Source of the DNA: Cryomorphaceae bacterium
GTDB taxonomy: Bacteria; Bacteroidota; Bacteroidia; Flavobacteriales; Schleiferiaceae
Reading direction: 5' to 3'
NCBI GenBank assembly: GCA_002685435.1
Contig: NYXD01000105.1
Coordinates: 7,465-12,609 of the forward strand
Length of the DNA: 5,145 nucleotides
The notes beneath the pieces were generated by a model. That model did no database searches. It saw only the letters and a list, made by a program, of their open reading frames with translations, and was not told the origin of the DNA. Below are positions 1 to 5,145 of the stretch, in pieces. Position 1 is the stretch's first letter; every line of letters begins with the position of its first letter. The translations under genes were made by a program, and so were the position numbers.

Positions 1-215
1 GTTGCGCTTTTAGAATCATCTTTAAGCGCGGACCCAAATTCTCCCCCCATTGCTAAACGTTCCGATTGACCGTCGTAAAACACAGTGGTTGCGCCGTTAC
101 GCTCAAATGAATATGAAGCAGGTGCTATTACTTCGGGTTCGGGATCAACATGATTGGGTTCACAAGCTAACGACGTTAGAAGAACGGGTGCGAATAAAAG
201 TATCTTTCTTTTCAT
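1..215 (-). CDS. N-terminal part of a DUF4856-like lipoprotein (3' end outside the window)
   Basis: The reverse strand reads 71 codons from the ATG at 215 and leaves the window still open. Residues 1-17 form a lipoprotein signal peptide: basic MKRK, a hydrophobic stretch, then SLAC with the acylated Cys at 18. An acidic, Pro-rich linker follows (about 19-33). The mature start reads ASYSFERNG, then TTVFYDGQSERLAMGGEF and ALKDD. This pattern of Y-x-F-x-R-N-G, a short V-x-Y-x-GQ strand and R-L-x-M before a helix is what I recall for DUF4856 lipoproteins of Bacteroidota, which often lie beside imelysin-type iron-uptake genes. The family name is from memory and the domain is only partly visible. 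An envelope location is well supported. The function is unknown. No Shine-Dalgarno precedes the ATG, which is usual in this phylum. Genes that might share its operon would lie to the left, outside the window. Confidence 0.75.
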   Translation of the reverse strand, partial: MKRKILLFAPVLLTSLACEPNHVDPEPEVIAPASYSFERNGATTVFYDGQSERLAMGGEFGSALKDDSKSA

Positions 216-222
216 CTTATTT

Positions 223-245
223 TTATTTAGACTAATTATAAATAA
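223..245. promoter_or_regulatory. 23-bp palindromic operator candidate upstream of the DUF4856-like gene
   Basis: Read on the minus strand, the left half TTATTTATAAT and the right half AGTCTAAATAA flank one central T. Nine of 11 positions are inverted-symmetric, and the outer seven on each side (TTATTTA/TAAATAA) are perfect. The site lies between the -7 box at 251-258 and the start codon, covering the expected transcription start near 244, where a bound repressor would block initiation. The half-site TTATTTAGACT resembles metalloregulator (DtxR/Fur-type) boxes that I recall upstream of iron-uptake genes in Bacteroidota. The symmetry is seen directly. The regulator is inferred. Confidence 0.5.
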
Positions 246-250
246 CGTGG

Positions 251-258
251 CAAATATA
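251..258 (-). promoter_or_regulatory. Bacteroidota -7 promoter box of the DUF4856-like gene
   Basis: The minus strand reads TATATTTG, an exact match to the TAnnTTTG -7 element of the Bacteroidota primary sigma factor. It lies 35 nt upstream of the ATG at 215, giving a 5' leader of roughly 28 nt. No clear TTTG (-33) element is visible about 19-21 nt further upstream. Confidence 0.5.
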
Positions 259-292
259 ATTGTGATGACGAAATAAAAATACCAGAGTTTAG

Positions 293-622
293 AAAAAATA
301 TACCGCTAGAGATTGCAACATTAAAAATGTAAGGATCTTAAAAGTCTCTGAAAAAACTGAGCTCATTTATTCAAGCACATTAGGGCGCGGAGAATGGCTA
401 TTTAATTTACACTCATTATTCATTTTGACATTTACATTTAATCGCGATAAGAATATTCTGGAAGCAACGGATATCGATAATTGTTTATTCTTTCAAACAT
501 ATATTCCGAGTTTTCTATACACCCTTTCAAAGAAATCACAGAATGAGGCTTATGATAGTTTGTTACCTTTCTATTTGAACTTGGAACTTTTCTCCAGAAT
601 GTCTACAGTAAATAGCTCGTGA
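293..622 (+). other. Gene-poor stretch with a 330-bp stop-free frame; possible gene remnant
   Basis: The region between the lipoprotein promoter (258) and the end of the cupin-like gene (657) holds no convincing gene. One plus-strand frame stays open from just after a TAG at 290-292 to the TGA at 620-622, 109 sense codons. It has no in-frame ATG or GTG before the first usable TTG at 425, which would give 65 residues. The translation has a mixed, protein-like composition (for example STLGRGEWLFNL at about residues 28-39), but I recognise no family and see no promoter or ribosome binding site. In DNA this AT-rich, a run this long is uncommon by chance but not impossible. It may be a decayed gene or simple chance. 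I see no RNA gene, repeat or mobile element here. Confidence 0.2.
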
Positions 623-656
623 CTCAAGGCTGAATTGAATGTATTGCTGTTGCTAA

Positions 657-1748
657 TCAGGAGGCATTTTTTTTAGAAAACATTTCCCCAAAATCCCTTC
701 GACTTAGTTTCATAGCTTTCCATATAGGTGGATTGTAACAGCTTATCGTAAGTAAGGTTTGAATAAAGGATAATTGTATACTGCGGTACATATTAAACCA
801 TCGGAATCCCACGCCAATCGATGTCGATTTATTAGTGACATGATGCCACCAAGACGATGGATTGAACAAAATATCACCAGGCTTCAGCGTACATTCATAA
901 AAATCGATTGCCGCGGCTAAAGGAAATTCTTCAAAATCGGGATTGTCAGGATTAAATGTACTAGTGAAGTAAGCGAACCCAAGATTTAATGGGTCTAGGG
1001 CAATATCATTTGTAGGCGCACATAAATACCAATGCTTTTCACCATAGATCTGTGTGAAAAAGTTGAATTCGACAGCACAATGAAGATCAGTCTTAGATCC
1101 TTTAGGTCCAACGAAAAGCTGTAGTTTCCTGCCGTTGGAAAATGAATGGCGCATTTTCGAGAGCCATTTTTCGTCGAACTCCTTTAATAGATTTTTATGG
1201 TCTTCAAGGAGTGGGCTGAATCGAATGTATTTGCTCTGATCTTCAGCTTCGATAGCTTCAATTATGTCTTTAAATACACCTTTGCGAACAGAGAAATTAC
1301 CTTCTTTCATATCCATTGGAGTACTATCTATATAAGTGATGCCTTCGTCACCATAGTTCTCAACCAACCATTCTGGAGTCCATTTTCCGACGCAACCCCA
1401 ATCTTTTGCTCCACCTTCAATGATTACAGGCTTACCTATTTTGATATATTTCTCAAAGAGTTCCTTATCAGTAATACCGCAAACTCTATCTACAGGCTGA
1501 GTCTGCAATGAATTTTGGACTTTATCCGTTTTGGAGAGAATATGTTGAACTATCTCCTGTTGTTTTTTGTAGGATTTTTCTGAGCGCTTATTTCCTAGAA
1601 GATGACGTTTCCATCGAAGCCAATTATACTGCACATTAGATTCGAAAAAGATGTTTTTCATCGGTATTAAACTTAGGCGCGTAAACTTACAACGTATGAA
1701 GGACCATCGATGTCGAATAGCGATCATTCCTCGCTTTTGTCCTTGCAT
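657..1748 (-). CDS. JmjC/cupin-8 family protein (FIH-like), with an atypical metal triad
   Basis: The 363-residue product carries a JmjC-type double-stranded beta-helix fold of the cupin_8 group, over about residues 85-320. It aligns by eye with human FIH. T220-D-L-H223-C-A225 matches TPPH-Y-D, N229-F-F and Q233-I-x-G-x-K238 match the region ending in the 2-oxoglutarate-binding Lys, NPDFEEFP (267-276 region) matches NPDYERFP, and PGDILF then WWHH (300-303) supplies the distal His302. Thr220, Lys238 and both His are kept, but the Asp of the HxD motif is Ala225. Relatives are Fe(II)/2-oxoglutarate protein or small-molecule hydroxylases. The substrate here is unknown and activity is uncertain. 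The first 65 residues are very basic and lie outside the fold. Starts at Met1 (1748), Met8 (1727) and Met30 (1661) are all possible. None has a good ribosome binding site, and the longest is given. No signal peptide is seen, so it is probably cytoplasmic. It is transcribed alone, divergently from the small membrane genes. No clear terminator follows it. Confidence 0.88.
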   Translation of the reverse strand: MQGQKRGMIAIRHRWSFIRCKFTRLSLIPMKNIFFESNVQYNWLRWKRHLLGNKRSEKSYKKQQEIVQHILSKTDKVQNSLQTQPVDRVCGITDKELFEKYIKIGKPVIIEGGAKDWGCVGKWTPEWLVENYGDEGITYIDSTPMDMKEGNFSVRKGVFKDIIEAIEAEDQSKYIRFSPLLEDHKNLLKEFDEKWLSKMRHSFSNGRKLQLFVGPKGSKTDLHCAVEFNFFTQIYGEKHWYLCAPTNDIALDPLNLGFAYFTSTFNPDNPDFEEFPLAAAIDFYECTLKPGDILFNPSSWWHHVTNKSTSIGVGFRWFNMYRSIQLSFIQTLLTISCYNPPIWKAMKLSRRDFGEMFSKKNAS

Positions 1749-1902
1749 GCCATTAGCAGCACATAAATACTATGCATCAATCAATTCAAGTTAAGCATTT
1801 TAATTCTTCAACCATGTTAATGAAACAAGTTTGATCCTAGTTCAGAATTGCTAATGGGTTTAATATATGCTTTTCCCCTTTGGGTGTTTGAGTGAACATC
1901 TC

Positions 1903-1953
1903 CACTATGAACTACATTGTAGAATAAGTGTTATATCCATAGTGAATCACTTA
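1903..1953. promoter_or_regulatory. Nested dyads in the divergent spacer (1749-1966)
   Basis: The 218-bp spacer between the cupin-like gene and the small membrane genes must hold both promoters, but no exact TAnnTTTG box is visible on either strand. Its right part is rich in symmetry. CACTATG (1903-1909) is inverted at CATAGTG (1938-1944). CTACA-T-TGTAG (1912-1922) is a perfect 11-bp palindrome too tight to fold as a hairpin. TAAGTG (1925-1930) is inverted at CACTTA (1948-1953). AGTGAA is repeated directly at 1891 and 1941. The palindrome overlaps a poor -7-like TACATTGT, with TTTG at 1887-1890 upstream. This suggests an operator or a leader structure ahead of the plus-strand gene. Function is inferred only. 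Confidence 0.3.
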
Positions 1954-1966
1954 AATCCTTGTACAC

Positions 1967-2152
1967 ATGGCACGATTTATTAATAATTGGTATCCCGTGA
2001 TAATTGCTTTTATAGCATTACTTTATTCAGTAATAATGGGTCTTACGGGACACCCGGAAGACGCTCAGTATTCTGCACATTGGCCAGGGACCATTCTATT
2101 ATTTGCCATCGCTATACGTCAGCGGAGATTGACAAATTCTAAAGAAGAGTAG
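1967..2152 (+). CDS. Small membrane protein, 61 aa, unknown function
   Basis: I do not recognise the family. The protein has a short N-terminus, a clear membrane helix at about residues 8-26 (WYPVIIAF to IMGL), a polar loop with His29, Asp32 and His38 (GHPEDAQYSAHWP, 28-40), a short hydrophobic segment at 41-50, and a basic then acidic tail (RQRR, SKEE). A hairpin of two helices with both ends in the cytoplasm fits the positive residues after the second segment. The start is ATG with no Shine-Dalgarno. The case that it is real rests on the coherent membrane topology, the 3-nt spacing to the next gene, which is also a small membrane protein, and the strong terminator after the pair. It may be a subunit or accessory factor of a membrane complex, but no large partner is in the window. 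Confidence 0.65.
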   Translation: MARFINNWYPVIIAFIALLYSVIMGLTGHPEDAQYSAHWPGTILLFAIAIRQRRLTNSKEE

Positions 2153-2155
2153 ATT

Positions 2156-2347
2156 ATGAGTATTCAGATGTACATGGTTGGCGGCGTTTTATTTGCGATT
2201 TATATTTACTTCACGATTTGGAACATTTTCCGAAACAGCAAAGCACAGGAACGCAGAAGTACCGATAAATCTTCAAATCGAGTTTCATCAGAGGAAGATG
2301 GTATGGGTCAGAATAGCGCTGACTCAAAAATGCCAACGAAAAATTAG
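2156..2347 (+). CDS. Small single-pass membrane protein, 63 aa, unknown function
   Basis: The ATG lies 3 nt after the stop of the preceding gene, so the two are almost certainly co-transcribed and may be translationally coupled. A purine-rich AGAAGAG (2143-2149) sits 6 nt upstream as a possible ribosome binding site. One membrane helix spans about residues 4-25 (QMYMVGGVLF to TIWNIF), followed by a basic stretch (26-34: RNSKAQERR) and a hydrophilic tail rich in Ser, Asn, Lys and Glu, probably disordered. The positive-inside rule puts the tail in the cytoplasm. The aromatic face (Y16, Y18, F19, W22) could pack against a partner helix. I know no family for it. A separate out-of-frame ORF at 2178-2411 overlaps it but lacks this organisation. 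Confidence 0.65.
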   Translation: MSIQMYMVGGVLFAIYIYFTIWNIFRNSKAQERRSTDKSSNRVSSEEDGMGQNSADSKMPTKN

Positions 2348-2424
2348 TGTGTGCAAAACAGCCTCTTGTGGCGTACATCGACGTTGTTTCTTAGAAGCTT
2401 ACAGTAACTAAACTATAATTCCAT

Positions 2425-2456
2425 AAAAAAGCCCAAGATCTCTCTTGGGCTTTTTT
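2425..2456. terminator. Bidirectional intrinsic terminator
   Basis: GCCCAAGA (2431-2438) and TCTTGGGC (2443-2450) form a perfect 8-bp stem around a TCTC loop. The stem is flanked by A6 on the left and T6 on the right, which would extend it to 14 bp. Both strands therefore end in a U-run. It lies 77 nt after the stop of the second small membrane gene and about 90 nt beyond the stop of the convergent esterase gene, so it can serve both. The 2348-2424 stretch before it holds no gene I can support. Confidence 0.93.
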
Positions 2457-2459
2457 GTA

Positions 2460-2542
2460 TTACGTTAAAACAGAGGTACAATCGCTCTACTCTAAAAACA
2501 AAAACACAAATTTGATATTTTGCACCTCTCAGATTAACGTAA
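2460..2542. repeat. Imperfect inverted repeat between the terminator and the esterase gene
   Basis: TTACGTTAA (2460-2468) is perfectly inverted at TTAACGTAA (2534-2542). After a small internal loop, AGAGGT (2472-2477) pairs with ACCTCT (2524-2529), and CAA (2479-2481) with TTG (2520-2522) after one mismatch. About 38 AT-rich nt lie between. The element ends 5 bp before the esterase stop codon. It could fold in the 3' end of the esterase mRNA, or be a short remnant with terminal inverted repeats. No flanking target-site duplication is evident. Confidence 0.45.
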
Positions 2543-2547
2543 TGGTT

Positions 2548-3444
2548 TTAGAGGCTATGGCATTCAAAAAACTTCCATAACAGCAGACCTGTCTCGTCGT
2601 CAGGATTTCCTGCAGGATAAACTATTTGTTCGATGTTCCACATGTGTAGACCGTCGTTGACTTTGTGATGCTCGACCGATACTTTATTTCCATTTAAGTA
2701 TTGATAGCGATCTATGGTAACTCCGTAAGGGCTAGTCTCACTAGAGGTTGATGGTGTTGAATCAGCATTATTCGTTTTGATCCAAAAATCAAGTTGTGAC
2801 TGAATAGATTCCGTGTTCACATCACCAAAATAAGGGTAAGTACTATCTGCTGTGCCGTGGATAAAAATTACGGGTGTCGCTTGCGTAGTCGTGTCAAATA
2901 CTGACATAGTCCCAGCGACTGAGCCCACGGCTGCAAAACGATTATTCGACATACCTAAGCTTAGAGCAAATGTTCCGCCTTCTGAATATCCCCCAGCAAA
3001 AATCTTATCTGTATTGATTTCAACTTTTGAAGCTATACTATCTATTAAAACATTTATGAAGCTTAAATCATCATTGCATTTAGTCCCTGCCTGTGAAGAT
3101 GAGTTCCATGTTACTTTGCCATCACATATTCTTGCTTGTGGATACACGATGAAGAACTCATTATCCGTTACATTCGCGATAGTGCGCATGTCAGAGGTTT
3201 GCCATAAAAAATCATCTGCGTTGTCGTTCTCACCATGAAAGTTAAATACAATGGGTAATGGATCTCTTCCGTTGTAGGCCTTTGGTACGTAAAGTAGATA
3301 ATCTCTGGATATTCCGTTGAGTACAATACTCTCTTTCATAACACCATCAGGAAATACGTCTGGGGTTATTGTTGCTTCTTCAATTGTATTACTGCATGAA
3401 GAGAGTGCCATAAAAGCAATGGCTATGTAAAAAACCTTTTTCAT
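2548..3444 (-). CDS. Secreted esterase lipoprotein, PHB-depolymerase/feruloyl-esterase-like alpha/beta hydrolase
   Basis: This 298-residue protein starts with a lipoprotein signal peptide (MKKVFYIAIAFMALSSC), with the lipid-bearing Cys at 17, so it should be anchored in the envelope. The mature part is an alpha/beta hydrolase of the LpqC/PHB-depolymerase group (COG3509-like). It has RDYLLYVPKAY (47-57), an oxyanion-hole motif FNFHG followed by NADDF (67-79), the nucleophile in GGYSEGG (Ser154), the acid in IHGTADSTYPY (Asp200), and the base in DGLHMWN (His267). The conserved W-N with C107 and C123, followed by DDLSFINVLID (125-135), also fits the family, which usually shows a disulfide there. 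All three catalytic residues are present. Relatives cleave polyester, feruloyl or acetyl esters. The substrate here cannot be read from the sequence. The ATG at 3444 is supported by the signal peptide. A -7 box lies 35 nt upstream, so it probably has its own promoter, although the BCCT gene ends only 118 nt upstream on the same strand. Confidence 0.88.
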   Translation of the reverse strand: MKKVFYIAIAFMALSSCSNTIEEATITPDVFPDGVMKESIVLNGISRDYLLYVPKAYNGRDPLPIVFNFHGENDNADDFLWQTSDMRTIANVTDNEFFIVYPQARICDGKVTWNSSSQAGTKCNDDLSFINVLIDSIASKVEINTDKIFAGGYSEGGTFALSLGMSNNRFAAVGSVAGTMSVFDTTTQATPVIFIHGTADSTYPYFGDVNTESIQSQLDFWIKTNNADSTPSTSSETSPYGVTIDRYQYLNGNKVSVEHHKVNDGLHMWNIEQIVYPAGNPDDETGLLLWKFFECHSL

Positions 3445-3450
3445 TTAATC

Positions 3451-3482
3451 TTGTTTAACATTTCGGGTATAAAGTTAAACAA
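3451..3482. promoter_or_regulatory. Long-armed dyad in the esterase leader
   Basis: TTGTTTAAC (3451-3459) is perfectly inverted at GTTAAACAA (3474-3482), with 14 nt between. The upstream arm overlaps the -7 box at 3480-3487 and the dyad spans the predicted transcription start. Arm centres are about 23 bp apart, roughly two helical turns, which suits a dimeric DNA-binding repressor. It might instead act as an RNA hairpin in the leader. The symmetry is direct; the role is inferred. Confidence 0.45.
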
Positions 3483-3487
3483 AAGTA
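3480..3487 (-). promoter_or_regulatory. Bacteroidota -7 promoter box of the esterase gene
   Basis: The minus strand reads TACTTTTG, an exact TAnnTTTG match, 35 nt before the ATG at 3444. This is the same spacing as at the other lipoprotein gene in the window. No good -33 TTTG is seen upstream. It supports separate transcription of the esterase from the BCCT gene. Confidence 0.5.
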
Positions 3488-3562
3488 AGGACCATGCATT
3501 TATCATTTGTTAAAAACGCAAGCGCATAGAAATATTTTCAGCATAAATCAAGACTGAACATT

Positions 3563-5125
3563 TTATTTCTTTTGTTTCATTTCTTTGAATTCCTCTGCAT
3601 AGTATTTCTCGAGGCTCATATAAAAACTAATTACCATAATGACGAGAATAATCGCGAATGCTAAACCTGTAATAGTGGTAGCGCTCTGAAGAGCAGTAAG
3701 TCCTCCATAAAGCAAAAGCACTGAAGCAGTAGCACCTTCCATAGCTGCCCAAAAAATCTTCTGAACCTTTGGCGCATCATGACGCCCACCAGAAGTAAGC
3801 GTGTCAACTACCATAGAGCCGCTGTCAGAGCTTGTAACAAAGAAGCTAGTGGTAAGCAGGATGGCTAGACCTGAGGATATGGTTACTAAGGGATACTTTT
3901 CTAATAATTTAAATATGGCCGTCGCCACGTTTTCATTCACTGCGGCTGTAATACCGTGGTCCCCGAGCAGTTCAAAATACAGAGCACTACCTCCGAAAAC
4001 GCTCATCCATAAGAAGGTCAATAGCGATGGGACCAAGACCACACCTAAAATAAATTCAGTGATGGTGCGGCCTTTTGATACCCGTGCAATGAATATTCCC
4101 ACAAACGGTGACCATGCGATCCACCAAGCGTAGTAGAATACGGTCCATATATTTTGCCAGTTTGAATCATCTTTAACCCCAACAAAAGATTCGGTCCATA
4201 GACCTATTTTGAAGAAATTGTCGATGTAGTACCCTAGATTTTGGACGAAGCTGTCCATCAGAAATGCTGTAGGTCCGATCGCAAGAACAAATACCAGTAA
4301 GACCATAGCTAAGCCCATATTGACTTCGCTGAGTCTTCTAATGCCTTTATCCAAGCCCGCAAGCAATGAGACGGTAGCGAGGGCGGTAATTACGACGATG
4401 ATGACCATTTGGGCTTCTCGTGAATATCCGATTCCGAAAAGGTATTCTAAACCGGCATTTACCTGTTGTGCTCCTAAACCCAATGAGGTGGCCAGACCTA
4501 CTACTGTGGCGATGACAGAAATAATATCGATTAAGTCTCCCCAACGGCCATAAATTTTATCTCCGAGCAAGGGATAGAAAATACTGCGTATCGTAAGTGG
4601 AAGTTTGAGATTGAACGTAAAAAAAGCAAGAGCTAAGCCTACCGTAGCATAGATGCTCCAAGCCTGTATGCCGTAATGATAAAAGGTGATTCCCATAGCG
4701 CTCTTCGCTGCGGCTATGGTATCGGTATTATCGACAAACGGGTTGTCGTTAAAGTGGTAGATGGGCTCCGCGACCCCATAGAATAGTAGTCCTATGCCTA
4801 GACCAGCAGAGAACAACATCGAAAACCATGAGATACGTGAGAAGTCTGGTTTTGCATCTGCCCCGCCTAGTTTGATCTTCCCAAATTTTGAAAAGGCCAG
4901 ATAGATGAGAAAAAACATCAGAAGGTTAGCTAGCAAGATGAAGAACCACCCCGCGGCATCACTAATATTGGCTTGAACGCTTCTGAAGAGCTCCTCAACA
5001 GGCTCACCGATGATAATGGTAGTGCTGATTAAAGAGAGCAACACGATCAATGATCCGAAGAACACCGGCGGGTTGATGGCTGCACCAAACAACGTTTTCT
5101 TATCGCTTCTAATGGGTTCGCTCAT
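3563..5125 (-). CDS. BCCT-family transporter (betaine/choline/carnitine type)
   Basis: This complete 520-residue integral inner-membrane protein has about 12 transmembrane helices, the first at about 21-39. The glycine-rich unwound helix reads SAGLGIGLLFYGVAEP (106-121), and the family signature is AWWIAWSPFVG with IARVSKGRTITEF (333-358). By comparison with BetP, Trp334, Trp335 and Trp338 match the substrate-pathway Trp cluster, Trp156 and Tyr159 match W194 and Y197, and Tyr151 replaces W189. TSSDSGS (431-437) keeps the Thr-Ser pair of the Na2 site, which suggests Na+-coupled uptake. The substrate (glycine betaine, choline, carnitine, ectoine or DMSP) cannot be settled. N- and C-terminal tails are short (about 20 residues each), without the long charged C-terminal osmosensor of BetP, so activity may not be controlled by osmotic stress in that way. 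The ATG at 5125 is the first possible start, because an in-frame TGA lies two codons before it. Its promoter is outside the window. No convincing terminator follows, so read-through into the esterase gene is possible. Confidence 0.95.
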   Translation of the reverse strand: MSEPIRSDKKTLFGAAINPPVFFGSLIVLLSLISTTIIIGEPVEELFRSVQANISDAAGWFFILLANLLMFFLIYLAFSKFGKIKLGGADAKPDFSRISWFSMLFSAGLGIGLLFYGVAEPIYHFNDNPFVDNTDTIAAAKSAMGITFYHYGIQAWSIYATVGLALAFFTFNLKLPLTIRSIFYPLLGDKIYGRWGDLIDIISVIATVVGLATSLGLGAQQVNAGLEYLFGIGYSREAQMVIIVVITALATVSLLAGLDKGIRRLSEVNMGLAMVLLVFVLAIGPTAFLMDSFVQNLGYYIDNFFKIGLWTESFVGVKDDSNWQNIWTVFYYAWWIAWSPFVGIFIARVSKGRTITEFILGVVLVPSLLTFLWMSVFGGSALYFELLGDHGITAAVNENVATAIFKLLEKYPLVTISSGLAILLTTSFFVTSSDSGSMVVDTLTSGGRHDAPKVQKIFWAAMEGATASVLLLYGGLTALQSATTITGLAFAIILVIMVISFYMSLEKYYAEEFKEMKQKK

Positions 5126-5145
5126 GAGTCATTTTTTAATAGTAA

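Noticed and set aside
50..235. 61-codon plus-strand frame starting with TTG
   Set aside because: It is antisense to the lipoprotein gene, which has a clear signal peptide and family-like sequence. No ATG start or promoter supports it.
1197..1511. 104-codon plus-strand frame
   Set aside because: It lies wholly antisense within the FIH-like gene, whose motifs are unambiguous.
2178..2411. 77-codon plus-strand frame overlapping the second small membrane gene
   Set aside because: It is shifted relative to the 2156 gene, lacks coupling to the upstream stop, and its tail runs to just before the terminator with no coherent domain.
2852..3238. 128-codon plus-strand frame
   Set aside because: It is the antisense shadow of the esterase, covering its catalytic core.
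3518..3533. Possible minus-strand terminator after the BCCT gene (CGCTTGCG followed by T5)
   Set aside because: The stem would be only 3 bp with a 2-nt loop, too weak to support an intrinsic terminator.
3801..4553. Open frames of 110 and 77 codons (plus) and 65 codons (minus)
   Set aside because: All lie inside the BCCT transporter gene in other frames, which has complete family motifs.
1..5145. tRNA, rRNA, CRISPR array, insertion sequence or phage genes
   Set aside because: I saw no cloverleaf-like sequence, no regularly spaced repeats, and no transposase or integrase motifs in any frame.

Overview
The window most likely comes from a member of the Bacteroidota, probably a marine or aquatic Flavobacteriia-like organism. 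The evidence is moderate AT richness, two lipoprotein genes with Bacteroidota-style N-termini, exact TAnnTTTG (-7) promoter boxes, little Shine-Dalgarno signal, and the start of what looks like a DUF4856 lipoprotein, a family I associate with this phylum. The genus cannot be fixed from the sequence alone.

Layout from left to right. Positions 1-215 (minus strand) hold the first 71 codons of a DUF4856-like lipoprotein that runs off the left edge, with a -7 box and a 23-bp palindrome upstream. Positions about 260-656 hold no convincing gene, but contain a 330-bp stop-free frame on the plus strand with no ATG. Positions 657-1748 (minus) encode a JmjC/cupin-8 protein that aligns well with the asparaginyl hydroxylase FIH but has Ala in place of the metal-binding Asp. 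A 218-bp divergent spacer with nested dyads separates it from two tiny membrane-protein genes on the plus strand (1967-2347), 3 nt apart. A strong bidirectional terminator (2425-2456) ends that unit and also faces the convergent gene on the other side. Between the terminator and that gene lies an unexplained 83-bp inverted repeat. Positions 2548-3444 (minus) encode a secreted esterase lipoprotein of the PHB-depolymerase/feruloyl-esterase-like alpha/beta hydrolase group. Positions 3563-5125 (minus) encode a complete BCCT-family betaine/choline/carnitine-type transporter.

The genes do not form one obvious pathway. They look like independent transcription units: possible iron-linked surface lipoprotein, intracellular oxygenase-like protein, small membrane-protein pair, surface esterase and compatible-solute importer. 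The points most worth following are the altered metal triad of the FIH-like protein, the unrecognised small membrane-protein operon, and the parallel promoter architecture of the two lipoprotein genes: a -7 box exactly 35 nt before the ATG, with a dyad at the expected start of transcription.
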